A stretch of 64,000 nucleotides of DNA from Arctopsyche grandis (GCF_051622035.1 NC_135365.1:16224001-16288000); one strand, 5' to 3'. Counted from the first letter of the stretch, positions 46,511-59,894 are shown. Notes: generated from the sequence alone by a model not told the origin. Numbers and translations: made by a program.

Positions 46511-49479
46511 AAACAAATTCTGAAAAAAAATTTTTTTTTCTATCTTTATCCGCCTGAGCTACATTAAGCAATTCGTCTAGTAATAAATATATTTAAAAAT
46601 GACTAAATACACATGTGATACATTAGAATTTTTATCGATACATACTTTTCAATTCAATCAGAAAACTGAAGAAAAATTCGGATGTGACAAACCTATGACT
46701 TTATCTATGTATTTGAGGAATATAAAAAGGTCACAAAACAAAATAAGATATTGAACCGTACAGCATTATGAAATACTAATAGCTATGACAGCATTTTCGA
46801 TACAAATTGAGTGCAAATGTATGGAAACTTGCACAAGACTTTCGGCTGTCGGATTTTGTTCAAATTTTTTTTATTAATTAAAATCACTATTATTATTATA
46901 CACAGTAAATATTAAGAAGATTAAAATAATTTACTAATTTAAAAATACTACTTTTGGCTTACGGATTCTGACCAAAGCCTTATCAGCTCTAAGTTAGTAA
47001 ATAAAAAATACCAATATAAATTTTCAGCTAGATACGTTCAGAGGTGTGGACAGAGTCGTGGCTACAACATTTTTAACCTTTCTAAGAGGAAAAAATCCCA
47101 CTTCCGGTTTATAAAATTTTGTGATTTTTTTTATTTTCATTAAATTAATACAAGAATTTAACTTGAATTTTTTCGTGAAGAGCACACATGTTTAAGGAGT
47201 CGAAAAAAATAGTGGAAGAAAAATCGAACAAGAGTAAACTGCCACTTCCGGTTGACGGATGCTTACCAAATTTTATACATAACTTGGTATTAAGCTGAAA
47301 CTTCTAGATATGAAATTTCAGTTTAATTAACTAAGATGTTTTTGAGGAAAACTTAAAAAATTCTTAATTAACTGATTCTCTAGAGTAAAAGTAGTACTTC
47401 CGGTTCAGATAAAAGTATTTTAAAAATATTAAGTTATAAAATTTATAATTTCTATTTCATGTAACAAAATTTTCAGTTCGATTAAGTTAGCGGTTTGCGA
47501 GATAATTGAATTCAAAAACTTAAAAGAAAGCGGACACCTGTATAAAGGGAGGTACCATTTTTGGTTAACTTAAAAATTTACTTCGTATTGATAAGAATTT
47601 CAGTAACTAATACTAAGTTTCAGTTCGATAGGACTGACGGTGTTCAAAAAATCCCCAAAATACACAGACACAGAAACAAACCTTTTTTCTATATCATGAA
47701 TCCGTGATCAGTCAAAATCTCGAGTTCGAATTTTTGCATGATCACCAAACTTCATCTATTGTTACTACGTACATATGTAGATAAGGTAAAAATATAGCAA
47801 TTGGATTTCTTTCATCTTTTATGGACTGAGCATTTCTCTGACAAGTGCATAAACTTGGGCATAACATGTGTACATACACAGAGCCGGCTCGTGGCGTGTG
47901 CGAAGTATTTGGCACACACAGGCGCCTAAAATATTTCGAAAAATGCTATAAATTTTTCGATATATAAAAATTCTTATAAACCATCATGTTTTCGACTTAC
48001 ATGAGAATAACGATTTTAAAAATCAACAAGCTGACTGTACATACATATATGTATCAGAAATTTATCTTTATTATTTTTTATTTTAGACATGTCAAATCTA
48101 AAACTCAACAAAATTTATGATTATTATTTTATTTTTATTTTAGACAAATCAAATCTAAAACTAAACAAACAAATAAAAATATACAACTAATGACTAAATG
48201 TAAAATAAAATGGTAAAAATATCATATAATTCAATAAATAAAGTTGATAGAGATTTCCAAAGTTTTGCCAAATTCTCAAATGGCAAGTGGTCTGTGGCTG
48301 AATGTCTTATTATGATTGACGTATTTTGAAGGATCGAAAAGTGTCAAAGGTAATCCCACGAGTTTGATGATCATCAACTTGTACCGATATTTCGATATTT
48401 TCTGTTGTCGTTTCTGTTATTGTTTCCGGCTTTTTATTAAGGGAATCGGCAGCAGCGTTTGAGAAGTATCAAGAGATTTTTTTCATTTTTAAACTTCGGG
48501 TTAAACTTATATGCTGAATTCCACCGCGTTACATGAAAAAAAACGCCCTGTATGTATGTATTTGAAATACATTTCAAGATCAAAAATAAAATTATTTATT
48601 ATTTAAAAAAAATTAAAAATATTAAAAATATCTTTCTATAATTGTTATGATTATGAAAAAATATTCGTTTTAACTATTTTTACTTTATTTTTCTTTAGAG
48701 GGCGGCATTTTGAACTCTACCTAAGGGCGGCACATACATATTATAGTTTCGGGACGTCACTGTTAATAGTGAACATAATTATTTACATCGATCATGTAGT
48801 GCAAGACAACCAACAACGTTTCGAAATTTTTTTGCTGTAATAGCGAAAAGAAGAATTTTTTAAATATTTTTTATGAAAAAAAAAACATCTTAAAGCCTTA
48901 TTTCAGCACTTGTGGTCTTTTGACAGATGTGTCGATTTTGCACAACAAAGATATGAGATACACGGGGATTTTTGCGCTCTCAACCCAAAATCACCATTTT
49001 TGCACTCAAGGTCCTTTTGCATTACATGTTCGACATATGCACCATCTACATATGTACATATATACTTGTGGTTAACATTAACGTTAGTCATTTTTATTTT
49101 ATTTTTTACAAGGCTGTTATTAGCTTCACTTTGCCTATCAGTCTGACAATATTTCCTACATTCTTCTGATCGCTTTTTAAACTTGGCCATTTTACGAGGT
49201 TTGGCAGCCAATTGAGATTTCAATTGTTTCCGTTAGTTCCATGGTGAAAAATAATCGTAATAAGCACGTTTACGAATCCAAAAATGTTTTAAATTAAAAT
49301 GTCTATTGGGCTAAGTACTGTTGTCTCTAACTTTTTTTTTTACAAGTTCTTATCAATTTGAATTTCAATTATTAAATTATCGAATTGGATATATTTCAAT
49401 TAAACCATTTTTACTAATTTCCAATACGATGGAAATTTTAACTAAAGAGATTCAAGAATTTCTGAAATCTCTCTTATTG
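46511..49479. other. Gene-poor DNA with an ACTTCCGGTT-containing repeat
   Basis: Between 47030 and 47730 the words CACTTCCGGTTTATAAAA, CACTTCCGGTTGACGG and AGTACTTCCGGTTCAG recur about every 140-200 bases, with AAATTTCAGTTT/AAGTTTCAGTTCGATA between. This looks like the 3' region of an unclassified retroposon. Frames at 48903-49223 on both strands overlap and are not convincing genes. Confidence 0.4.
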
Positions 49480-49989
49480 CACTGAGCAACAAAAAAATCA
49501 CGTTTTTGAGTTACCAGAGCGGAGACTAACCAATCTTTATTAAGTTTGACCCACTGAATTCGAATAAGATAATGATTTTTGTTGATTAGTGGTTGTTTAC
49601 GAGATATGAGCGTTTAAAAAATGCGTGATTTTTACAGTTTTTTGGTGGTTTTTAACTCAAAATCTAGTATTGCTGTGCTCATATTGAGTATTATAATCAA
49701 TAATCAGAAGCTTTTTCTATTGATTACGATTTTTTATTGTTTTGAAATACTTATAATTAATTGTCTAGCGAATTTTAAAAGTCAAAAATATATATTTTTT
49801 TACGGATTTTTTCTTCGTACTATGTTGCATTTATGTATTTGGCCAGTTTTTTATTTCATCACCTTTATAAGGATTGGTTTTCTATCTCAATATTTTTTTT
49901 CTTATCCTAACGTACTAACTCTAACTACTACTACTAAATGGTAAAGATTGGTTTGTCTCCGCTCTGGTAATTTTTTTTGTTGCTCAGTG
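49480..49989. mobile_element. CACTGAGCAAC foldback, shorter copy, 510 bases
   Basis: Left arm matches 41176 onward (ACCAGAGCGGAGACTAACC, TTTACGAGATATGAGCG, AATTGTCTAGCGAATTTTAA); the right end is only GGTTTGTCTCCGCTCTGGTA and TTGTTGCTCAGTG. Most of the second arm is therefore missing. Flanks TTATTG and TTATTA suggest a short duplication. Confidence 0.8.
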
Positions 49990-50638
49990 TTATTAATCGA
50001 TGATTTTATCAATATGACATTACCAAATCTCGCATTAGTTAAATTATTAATTTAAACGGTTTTGTATTAAATATATAATAATTTAAAGGCAATTCCCATT
50101 CCCAAGTCAACTGGAAGTTTATTAAGCATTAGCTTTTATATCCAAGCGAGGGTCGCGCGATATTAAGCAAGTAGCAGAATGGTACCGAGGGTTCCCATCA
50201 AAGGGAGCACATGACACAACAAACGGGAGGGTAGCAGGTGTTGTTGCCACTGTGTGGTGGATATGAGCTAATTTTTACCCCCCAAAAGTAAATAAGCGCG
50301 ACCGTGGGTTAATAGCACTGGGTCCATTATTGCTCACCATTTCAATGCTAATATCTTCCGTGCGGTGGATTATTTATATTGAAAACATAATTCATATATC
50401 GATTCATATGCATATGACGTAAGTCGCCTGTCCTTGCTTTAATCACATTGAATATAAAAATTGCTCCCGAACATTTGTCATTTAAAATTGATCATAGTAC
50501 ATTATATTAGAACATTATATTAGATTAGAACACGGCCATGTAGGAATATTTTAAGTATGTATGTAGTATCGGAAATTGAAGAATATGGTTATCATGTATT
50601 TATAGATTCTTTTTATTTGTTCAAAAATCGGCCGCCAC

Positions 50639-51870
50639 ACAGAGTGGTATTTGGCCTCAAAAGCTGATTAAAAATCAAAAATTTAAAACTTTCACAAATT
50701 GAATTTATGTTGGGATCCCAAATCAGGTAGATAGATATGACGATACACTGTGGAGTCCTTACCTGGACTAAGCTTACTAGCCAAATGTAGTCGCAGTTGA
50801 ATCCTGTCATTTGTGTAATACGCTTGATTTTGTTCGTGGTATTTTGTTGTTTAACAACCTTTCCTTGTGATTATTTTTTTGTTAAAAGTGTTTTTGGTGG
50901 AAAAACTTAGTTAAAGAATTCAGTTTAAAGATTAAACTAAGTTTCATTCATTTTAAAATTTTATTCTACATGTTTCGACCTGTCAACAAACCCTACTATT
51001 TTAACTTAGGTTTTCTTTACTTTTTTATACAAATTAATCTTTTTAAACGTATTGCGCTTATTGTAGCCGAATAAAATTTATGTAAGCTGAAACTTTAAGC
51101 TCTCTTCTTTTATCCTATTAAAACACTGTTTGCCCGAATTCGCCCATTAAAAAATAATCAATAATAATTAAGCGTATTTTGGTACTCCAATATTTTACTT
51201 ATTTTCATTTTTTATTTATACTCTAGTTTCTGAGGATTCTGTGGGTGGAGCATCCAAGTAAAAGGCCAAAGTCGTTTCACAGCATTTATTGGTGATTAAG
51301 GAGATACACACACTGGCAATGCTCCGTCCAGAATGTCTTGATATGGTCTAAGTACCTCCTTATAAAGGACACGTCGCTCAGGGCATCGTCGACGTCCGGT
51401 TACTTCCCTATTGTTTAGGCATGTACCCGAATATGTATACCCACGACACTCAGTCCCACGCTATCACTGTCACTTCTGAGAAGGGACCGGGTGCCGTTAC
51501 TACGTCAATTTGGTGGTCATCGTTTAGGCTACTTACTTTATCTGGAGATAATCCTTGAAACCAATTATAACGGTCACACAGTCTCTGGGACGCTACTCGG
51601 CCTAATCCGATTGCACTTACTCAGCGGCGTACTTAGCAATATAATAAGAGGAAGCACCGAAAGAATTTTTATTCAAAAATTCAAAGATTTAGAAGAAAAA
51701 AACTAATAACTGTTACAAAGTGCCCTCCTGCGAAACTTGAGGAATTTAAAAAAATTATCAACTGTTTATAATTGTCAATAGCTCGCATGTAATAGTACAG
51801 AAAGCTATTTTCTAGTAAAAAACATAAAAAAATATTTTTGTCCAGGTTTTCAGGCCAAATACCACTCTGT
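50639..51870. mobile_element. Putative DNA transposon with 19-base terminal inverted repeats
   Basis: ACAGAGTGGTATTTGGCCT at 50639-50657 is exactly complementary to AGGCCAAATACCACTCTGT at 51852-51870. CAGAGTGG-type ends resemble hAT elements. The flanks (CCGCCACA, GCGCCGGC) are similar in composition but not a clean 8-base duplication. No transposase frame remains; an LTR fragment (51228-51480) is inserted or captured inside. Confidence 0.6.
51228..51480 (-). mobile_element. LTR fragment (GGCCAAAGTCGCTTCACAGC family), copy 3
   Basis: AAAAGGCCAAAGTCGTTTCA, CAGCATTTATTGGTGATTAA and GTACCTCCTTATAAAGGACA match copies at 27765 and 28858. It lies within the putative transposon at 50639-51870. No second LTR seen. 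Confidence 0.6.
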
Positions 51871-53072
51871 GCGCCGGCCATATTCTGGTCCACGGGCTTT
51901 AGTTTGTAGACCCTTATATACTCGGGCTGAGTTGTATTGAATTAGTGTTACTAAACATATTAAATTTAAATGTACGTCGAAAGGAACAGTGTATAAAAGT
52001 GAACCGCGTTGATTGATCACTGAAACGCACGCGAAGGCATGCGCCGAATTATTAATGTGAGAGAGAATGATTTCAGGAAAGTGTTTAAAATCTGGCGCAG
52101 CTATCATTCAAATTTTTCTTACATAAATTTTCATTTGTTTCACGAATTTACATCTGCATATAGTTTGTTTACATCGAGAGGGTATAGAAGAAAAAATGGC
52201 TTCTCGTCATTGGTTAATTTTAGTCGTGGCACTTTTTATTGACACCATATCCAATAATTTGATTTTAAAAGTTTTGAATTTTTAAATTTATAAAATTAAA
52301 ATTAATTTTATATATTTTTTAAATGGTTTAATTTCAAATATTGCCTCTTCAATTTAATAAATGTGTTCATATTAAAATCGGCACATTTAAAATTTCTTTA
52401 ACGCGGTACTAATGTCGATTGAATTCCTTAGCATCATTATTATTATCATCATAATTATCAACCTTTTATTATTAACTAATGGATGAAATGCTCTTCAGGT
52501 GTTTCCAATTCCAACCAACATACATACATTACCAACCGTTATCAATATGAATTGCAAATTTTGTAATAAAAAATTAAATTACCGGAAATTTTATATAAAA
52601 AACGCGGAAAATTCGACAATTTCTATAAAAAAGTGGAAAACCTAACCGACCATTTCAGCATTTCGGTCTGCAAATACTATGATGTCTAAATCAAATTTTT
52701 TTTAGAAGCTTTTTATTAGTTTCACTGACTATGCACGTGGTGAAATATTTGTGAGCTGATTTTGACCACTTTCATTCTTCCGATCGCTTTGATATTTTAC
52801 AGACATACAAAGGCTAGCTCTAATTAAAGTCAGCAAATATCTCCGACTTAATGCTAGAAAAATTCACTAACTAAATCATCAAAATCGACTGTCAGATCGA
52901 CGCGATGACAGCTAGATCAGATAGGCCTGCTTTGTAGTTCAAAGCTAGAGAGCAAAAAAAAAAGGTTCACCATAAAAATTAAAGATGCACGGCGAAAAAT
53001 GAATAACGAACGGCGCAAAGTGGCTCCGGTATCTAGTTATAACAGTTACTTTTTCTACACTATCTCATATAC
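51871..53072. other. Intergenic DNA, no supported gene
   Basis: AT-rich. Small open frames only. Nothing recognised as RNA or complete repeat. Confidence 0.35.
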
Positions 53073-53192
53073 TAAGCCCGCTTTAAAGGTTAATAAATTC
53101 GACCCATTAAGCCCTCAACATGACGCCACCCTCCCATCGAATACAGTCCTATATGGAGACCCTTTCGTCGGAGAACGAGATGATTGTCTCAT
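53073..53192 (+). repeat. Dispersed repeat (AAGCCCGCTTTAAAGG family), copy 3
   Basis: AAGCCCGCTTTAAAGGTTA, AAGCCCTCAACATGACGCC and CCCTTTCGTCGGAGAACGAG as in 5173-5300. A 135-codon frame (52999-53406) runs through it; since its first third is repeat sequence shared with two non-coding copies, I do not call it. Confidence 0.65.
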
Positions 53193-54119
53193 TAAATATT
53201 ATACTACAGGCTTTCATTATGTCCCGAAAGGTTATACCAGCCATGTTGATATCTGTCCATTGCCTGCATTGAATAATCTATTATCCTTCGACCAAATCAT
53301 CCCCCTTTTTTGTACAGTTTTAATTGATTATTTCCTTTATGCTCGGCTTTCTCATATGACAACCATTGAAGAAGAACTATTCCCAAAAGACTTTGAACTG
53401 CATTGAAGGGAGTTCAAATATTTACTATAAGTAATTATGTTTGATCAAAAGCAACTATAGGGCTCGGAGTGCTGTCTTTCCTTGTAACTCAAGCTTTAGC
53501 TGTTGACGATTTCCACGCAATTGCAATTAGCGATTCGAATGACTGTCACTCGCTGCTAGGTTTTAAGTGTATTTTAATGTGATTGTCGTTTTCGGTACGC
53601 CATTCAATGATGAAAGTTTTCCATCGTTTCGGCAGGTACCACCCAGTTGGAAAATGTTCGGAAAAGTATAGCACGCGACATTTTCCGCGTCTGGCCTCGC
53701 ATGTGCGCCAATCGATCCTGTTACGTAAGTGTCGGAAAACGCACACACAACCTCCACAAATAGTTACTAATTAATTAATTAATCGATTCACATCCAAAAC
53801 TCCATCCGTCTTATCGGTTCGAATTTATATAGAGTCTGCTAACTGTAATTCATTGCGTATGATATTAAACTTTATTTATATAAATTAGAGCACAAGAAGA
53901 GATCCGCAAGGGAAGGTACCGCTAACTGTAAGCATTTCATTGACCAATACAAAAATAGTGTTCGAATTATTTCCAAAATATATGCAGGAATATTAACAAA
54001 CATTTAAAAAATAAACCATAAAAACTTGAGCAGGGAACGGTAAACATTAATTTGTATTTTTTTTTTTATAATTTATTTCAATATTTAACGAAAACCAATC
54101 CGAAACGAATTACATATAC
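53193..54119. other. Intergenic DNA with no recognised feature
   Basis: A patch at 53560-53760 is less AT-rich and has overlapping short frames on both strands, but no splice-consistent coding structure or known domain. The rest is AT-rich. Confidence 0.3.
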
Positions 54120-54345
54120 GTTCTTTGTTTTATATCATCAACATCATCATCATCATTTACATCCATTCACTATCCACTGCTGAATGAAGTCCTCTCTAAC
54201 ACGCTTTGACTCATCCACTCATACCACAAATTTAGCTAATTTCTTCTACCTATCTTCCCTGCGGTTTTCCTTTTACCTTTTTGCATTCTCACGGGTACCA
54301 TTATAGCACTTATTTTAACCACCTTTGACAAACTTTCGCCTATTA
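54120..54345 (-). pseudogene. RTE-like retrotransposon 3' end fragment
   Basis: ATCATCATCATCATTTACAT, then CACTATCCACTGCTGAATGA, CTCTAACACGCTTTGACTC, CTGCGGTTTTCCTTTTACC and GGGTACCATTATAGCACTT are near matches to 30990-31200 in the FAHD intron. It is the same family, same strand, truncated further. A similar fragment is at 55325-55460. Confidence 0.75.
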
Positions 54346-54424
54346 TATATTAAAGATTATAAATTTGAAACTACATTCAAATAATGGTGACGAATGAGGG
54401 TAAGTGGTCAGTTTGGTAGAAACC

Positions 54425-54580
54425 ATTTGAAAAATGAAATCGGACAAATTTAAAAACTCTGATTGGATATGAGTGTCCTGGAGTCACATATATCCAAGGT
54501 CTGGCCAGCAACACTAGATCAGAGCTCGAACCCGTGACCCCCTCAGTTGCTAGCGTTATACGCTAGCCACCGAACTATCT
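54425..54580 (-). mobile_element. tRNA-derived SINE, copy 4
   Basis: Reverse strand reads GGTGGCTAGCGTATAACG (box A region) and CACGGGTTCGAGCTCTGA (box B region), then GTGTTGCTGGCCAGACCTTG and GACTCCAGGACACTC, the SINE body. The tRNA-like head is best preserved here. Confidence 0.8.
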
Positions 54581-55324
54581 ATGTATGTATGTATGCTGTT
54601 GGTTTTATTTTAAATGTAATAAAAAAACACGTTCATTTTCTTTAATTTTCAATAAATTGTCCTACATTTGACCCATATTTTCAACTCCAACGTCCTATAT
54701 GTATATATTTATCCAAAAAATAACATGGTAGCCCTACATCGACACGAAGTTCAAACATTTGAAATCAGATTTCAAACTTTCCGTAGGGTTCTGCGGTTTG
54801 TTTCCGGTTTTGACATAAATTCAAACTATCCGACCTTGTAAATTAGTATTGCGTGTATTAAACCGGTATGCTAGTGTAGATAGATTGAGACATTAACAAA
54901 ATAATATCGATTTAAAATTTCCATACGTTTGTTCAGTCCAATTTTTCTATAGATAATCATGCGATATTTCTATTTCACTCTTACACATTTTCTTTCAGAC
55001 ATTTTACATCACGCTAGATTAGGGCTGCCATAATTCCCGGTAGACCGGGACATCTCTCAGTTTATATATATGTACATACATATATCTGTGTCTCCATGTC
55101 CCGGTCAATGAGTTAGTTGTCCCAGTTTTCTATCTAGCAGTCAGTTAATCATAATGTAGTCAAATAAATATGTACAACTAAAGAATTAAATAAATATGAG
55201 AATGAAGCAGGGGCTCAATAATCGTGTTACCAATTCACCGGGTGACCTGCAATTACTTAATTTTATACACAGAGCCGTGCGAAGAGAGCGACGCTCCTGG
55301 GTTTCAAAATCTGGTGGCGCCAAA

Positions 55325-55460
55325 ATTGTCATAACATATTTGCGCAACTCTCATCCATCTCACATTTTTATAATTTTGTCCACCCATCTTCCTTTCATTC
55401 TTTTATGTTCTATCGGGTAGCATTCCAGCACTCGTTTTGTCCACCTCCTTTTCCTATAAT
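55325..55460 (-). pseudogene. RTE-like retrotransposon fragment
   Basis: CATCCATCTCACATTTTTAT, TTTTGTCCACCCATCTTCC, TATCGGGTAGCATTCCAGCA and CTCGTTTTGTCCACCTCC match the 31075-31190 part of the FAHD-intron copy. Short and diverged. Confidence 0.65.
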
Positions 55461-56994
55461 ACCAAAATGAAAATACAAAAAGGGCTCCCATAATTTAGTC
55501 TAAATAACTCGCGAGCTAAGAATATTGAAATAAAGCTGCAAGTTTGTTGATTGTAGTTAAAAACATGAGTTTTTCCATTCTACCTTCTATTAGGGTGAAA
55601 ACACACAGCGATGAACGTGGCACATGGTTTATTTGAGATAATGCGGTATGTCTTGTATATATTCATGGATTGTATCCTTGCTTGACGTGTATCTCGTATT
55701 TGAAGAAATGTAGGAGACCCCCTACAGCGGGGAGCCAAGCACACAACGTGCCGTTCTTCCCTGTGTGATTTCACCCTTATTCAATTTCTGAACGGTCGGC
55801 ATCTTGACAATTATGGTAGCACTACGCTAGATATATAAAAAAAAACAAAAACAATCGAGTTCATTCATTCAATATGAACATATATAACCCATGTACATAT
55901 ACATATATGTATGTACATGGATCAATTTTTAATTTTGTAACTTAGTGGAGGAATGCACGCGAAATCATAATAATCGCTAGTTTTCGCCCAAAGCAACGTG
56001 TAAAACTTTTTCATTTTTTTAAAACTCAAATCAATATATCACCGAAAATAAAAATTTATTACAGCACCTTTTCACTTCTTCTTTGGTTTTGAAGTATGTA
56101 GATAAGGTTGCGGCAAACGTTTATGAATTTTGGAACGTATTTTTGAATGGCATAACTTGACTCGTATAATTTATTATTAAAACTCTTCATGAATATATAT
56201 TATATATATAATTTGGAATAAATTTACGTGTAAAACGTTCATTTCTCATGGCAAATCGTGAAAATAGCTTAATCGCTACTATTTCATCAATTTACGCCTC
56301 TCTCAGCTATTATCATTTTCGAACCGATCACGCACAATTTTTGTCTATCTAAATATAAATTGATGATACATTCTCATATCGAATAAGTTTTTTTTTTTGT
56401 TAATTTCGATCAAGATGGCTTAGGTACAATTTCATGAAACCATACATACGATGATCACTTTTAACGCTAATAAATATTGACGAAATTCGATCGCATTTAT
56501 TATTAGTCATAAGGTTTGAATTTCATCACCTCCCCTCTGTCCGAATTGAATAAGATGCTCTTTATTTCACGTATCATCACCCTTATTATAAATATAATTA
56601 GGGGATTGCGTTTCACCGCGCCTTCCCTCGCTCTGGACATCAAAAATACATACTTATATGTTTTCGTGTGTACTTTGTTCTTATAGTATATTTACTGAAT
56701 CATCGCGATATTTGAGTAGAACTTATAATTTCAAAATCATTGGCAACTGGTGCCAAATAAAGACTAGAAGGCATTTATGAGATATGCTTTAAAAATTATT
56801 GATGAAAAATATTTGCAAAAGTAATGGCTTATTATTCAAAACCAATGTTGCACCTCTATATAGAATATACAACACTACGAAATATATGTAGAAGTAAATG
56901 TATCGTTTTTAGAAGTATTAAATCGTAAAATGTTAACATATAAAAATATTTTAGATAGCGCTACGGCGTAGAACTAACCTAAACCATATTTTTG
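55461..56994. other. AT-rich intergenic DNA, no recognised feature
   Basis: No gene, RNA or defined repeat. The palindromic CATATATGTATGTACATG near 55900-55918 is the common TACATA motif of the window. Confidence 0.35.
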
Positions 56995-57565
56995 ATTTTT
57001 AAATGCTTTTTATTATTACGAAATTATGTTCACAATACATCTTATATCTATTTTAATAGCTACTGATTTACTAATCATTTTATATTTTACAATTTAATTT
57101 AATTTGGTTAGTAATCATAGTATTATATTATTCTAATGTTAATGTACAGCATAAAAGGAAAAATAGCTCAAAAACCTATTTACAATTCTTATAAATGCTC
57201 ATAATACATCTAATACAAAATATTAATTAAAGTCTCTCTAAAGTCGATGACCTAAAGCAGATTGTGTTCAGGTAATCTGTGTTTAAACCTGAAGGGTATA
57301 GACATTTTGTTGTAATCACCGAGACTCTTAACAAGTGTGTTAGTATGGTTATTCGTGATTCTGTCATAGAATCTACTGGTTAGTTTGTTAGTAATGTCTG
57401 TAACAAACGGAATATTATATATGGCATGCAGTTTTTTCAAGTTAGTATATATGTATGGGCGTATTATAAATTATTTTTAGGGATTTATTTTGTATTACTT
57501 GGAGCTTGGAAAGGTTAGTATTCGAGGCGTTATTCCATACAGATGAAGCATAGGTTAATAATGAG
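56995..57565 (-). pseudogene. Jockey/R1-like non-LTR retrotransposon relic
   Basis: Minus-strand reading from 57565: YASSVWNNASNTNLSKLQVI, QNKSLKIIYNTP, then after a shift at an AT-rich run TNLKKLHAIYNIPFVTDITN, KLTSRFYDRITNNHTNTLVK and a stop at 57252. This LQ..QN..LR.I..P...R.......I..L...I...... pattern is the C-terminal part of Jockey-type reverse transcriptases. The 3' UTR (57180-56995) is shared with 46305-46510. Confidence 0.8.
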
Positions 57566-57991
57566 CGCGCGATATAACTTTATTTTATTTTGAGTTGATA
57601 AAGAACTATGGCGATTAAATATTGGATATATTGAGGATATACCCCGCATCGCCTTGTCAACTTACATAGATTCGACCAAAAAATGATATAATTTTAACTT
57701 TCAGTTTCGAAGCCTTTTTATTGCATCTACACACATATGTACATATTAAAAAGGTTATATCAAGTCATTCGGATGTTGCATAAAGGTCAATGCACTCAGA
57801 GATATATGTACATACATACATATGCCACGTTATCTACTTAATATAACGAGGAGACAGTAATACGACTAAAGGGTTAGAGATACTGAAATGGTAACATACG
57901 TCACATACATATGTATAAAATTGTCAAGATATTTGAATATTATCCAAAATAATGTAAATAATAAAAATAAACGTAGTTGATTTTATCAATT

Positions 57992-58085
57992 ACTAGCTGA
58001 ACCCGGCATGCGATGCAATGCCACAATAATGCATGCAATTCCCGTTCCCGTTCCCGTTTTCATACTCATTCCCGTTCCCATTTGA
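57992..58085 (+). repeat. Dispersed repeat with CCCGTT hexamers, copy 2
   Basis: ACTAGCTGAACCCGGCATGC, GATGCAATGCCACAATAATG and several CCCGTT units match 9084-9240. Following sequence differs. Confidence 0.65.
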
Positions 58086-58234
58086 AATTATTCAATTGTT
58101 TGTTTATTTTACCCTAACAACGTAGGTAGCAACGCGAAAACATTTGAAATTATGATATGTCTATAATCTCGGAAAAGAAGAATAAACGTGTTACAGGCCA
58201 CCAGTATTCAATGTCTTTAGTGGATTGAGCAGTG

Positions 58235-58740
58235 ATAAACTACATATATAAAGTGCAAAATTGGGCAATGCGTGCAATTTTGAATGTGAGGAAACGTAAG
58301 AATGTTAATTATATATTAGTAGAGTATATTAGAAATAGTCTTAAATTAAGCACTTTAAAATTTGTATGTAAGCTTGATAGTAATCTATAACCTATATATT
58401 TTAAAAATTATATAGTTAGGAATAGAGATAGATATGCATAATCATAAAACTAGAAATATGAATAAATTTACTATAGGTAGAGTAAAGAAAGCAAGAACTG
58501 CAGGAGGTGTTTTCTACAGAAGTGTTCAAATCTATACTACCCTTCCTGAAAATATTACAGGTGCTAATAACATTGGTGCCTTCTTGAAGGGTGTTAATGG
58601 ATACCTCTGTGGAAGATGTAATTATGTAAGCTAAAATGCAATGTTCGATCTATATATGTATTATGTTATAGTTATTAATTTTAGTTTGTTATTTTGTTTA
58701 CTTGTTTTAATTAGCAACTTTCTATAAAATGAATAAATAA
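58235..58740 (+). pseudogene. Jockey/CR1-like retrotransposon C-terminus relic
   Basis: Reading KVQNWAMRAILNVRKRKNVN, SLKLSTLKFVCKL, YFKNYIVRNRDRYA, then in the next frame HNHKTRNMNKFTIGRVKKAR, TAGGVFYRSVQIYTTLPENI and NNIGAFLKGVNGYL. The order (LQNRAMR..., HNTRN..., G...YN.LP..I, FK..L) is that of non-LTR reverse transcriptase C-termini. Stops and at least one frameshift. The 66-codon frame at 58434 is its last part, not a host gene. Confidence 0.75.
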
Positions 58741-59079
58741 CTAGTATTTTCAAATAGTGTTAAACGCAAAACATTAGATGTATTTAATGTTTTGCGAGAT
58801 ATTTGTCGAAATGGAGAAAAATGGACTCATGCCACTTCCAACATATAGCGGCTCATATTTTCGCGTACTAAATGTTTCATTTGTTTTCATTTGAATAAAG
58901 GATTAAATTTGAGAAGTATGCTACGAAAGAAAAAACCGGTATATTTCGATATTTGAAATTTTTTCCGAATATCTATTATTATTTTGGAATAATATCATAA
59001 TACGGACAACTTTTTAAAAAGCGGCAACAACGTGGTGGAAAGAGTCAATAATTTCAAAATCTTGGGTGCCATTTGGTTG

Positions 59080-59545
59080 AAACGTGTGAAAGTAATCAGT
59101 TAATTGGCGTTCGATGGAGCAAGCAAGAGCTGCATTCTTAAAAATGAAAAATGTCCTAACCACACGTGATCTCAGCGTAGCACTCAGACTTTGACTCCTA
59201 CAATGTTACATTTTCAGCATCCTTCTTTATGAGACAGAAGCATGGACCCTGACAGATGCCATGTGTAAAAAGCTACAGGCCTTTGAGATGTGGACATACT
59301 ATGTATGTATGTATTTACAGAAGGATGCTGAGAATCTCATGGATGGCGCGTCGAACTAATGACAAGGTGCTGGCCCTGATGGGAAAACATGTCAAAGTAC
59401 TCAAAAATAAGAAAAGGCGCAATTGGACGTGTGATGCGGAACTAGAAATACGATCTCCTGCGTCTAAGCATCCAGAGAAAAGCCAACACAGTCGGGGCAT
59501 CTTGGTTAAAGAATCTTCGGCAGTGGTACGGCCTCAGCACCGAGT
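59080..59545 (+). pseudogene. RTE/BovB-like reverse transcriptase relic
   Basis: Plus strand: IEQARAAFLKMKNVLTTRDL, a stop, LLQCYIFSILLYETEAWTLT and DAMCKKLQAFEMW, then, after a TATG-repeat insertion (59300-59320), RRMLRISWMARRTNDKVLAL and KVLKNKKR. This is the thumb region after the catalytic core in RTE-type proteins. It probably belongs to the same clade as the 3' end at 29925-30130. Confidence 0.85.
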
Positions 59546-59894
59546 TCGAGGGTGCTAACTTTTTTTCGTGGAATTCTATTGCGTATGTTATTTTTGAGAG
59601 CCTTTGAAAATTCAGACTTGTCGAAACTGCCTTACTATTCAGGGATCCCAAATCCGAATATTCGAATAGTTTTTACACGAAATTATCTTTTTATTTTCAA
59701 TCTACAGCATATTTAGTTCTACATATTTGATGTTCCGGATAATGATTCTCTTAAAATTTTAATAATGTATTGAACTTCTTAAAACTACAAATAAATAATT
59801 TAAAGCTACTATTCAATATTCAATATTCGAATATTTGGGATCCCTACGTACCACTCATACCAACCTTACATTACGTACCACTCATAACAATCCC

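Noticed and set aside
52999-53406. 135-codon open frame
   Set aside because: Overlaps a dispersed repeat shared with non-coding copies at 5173 and 25409; no domain or splice support.
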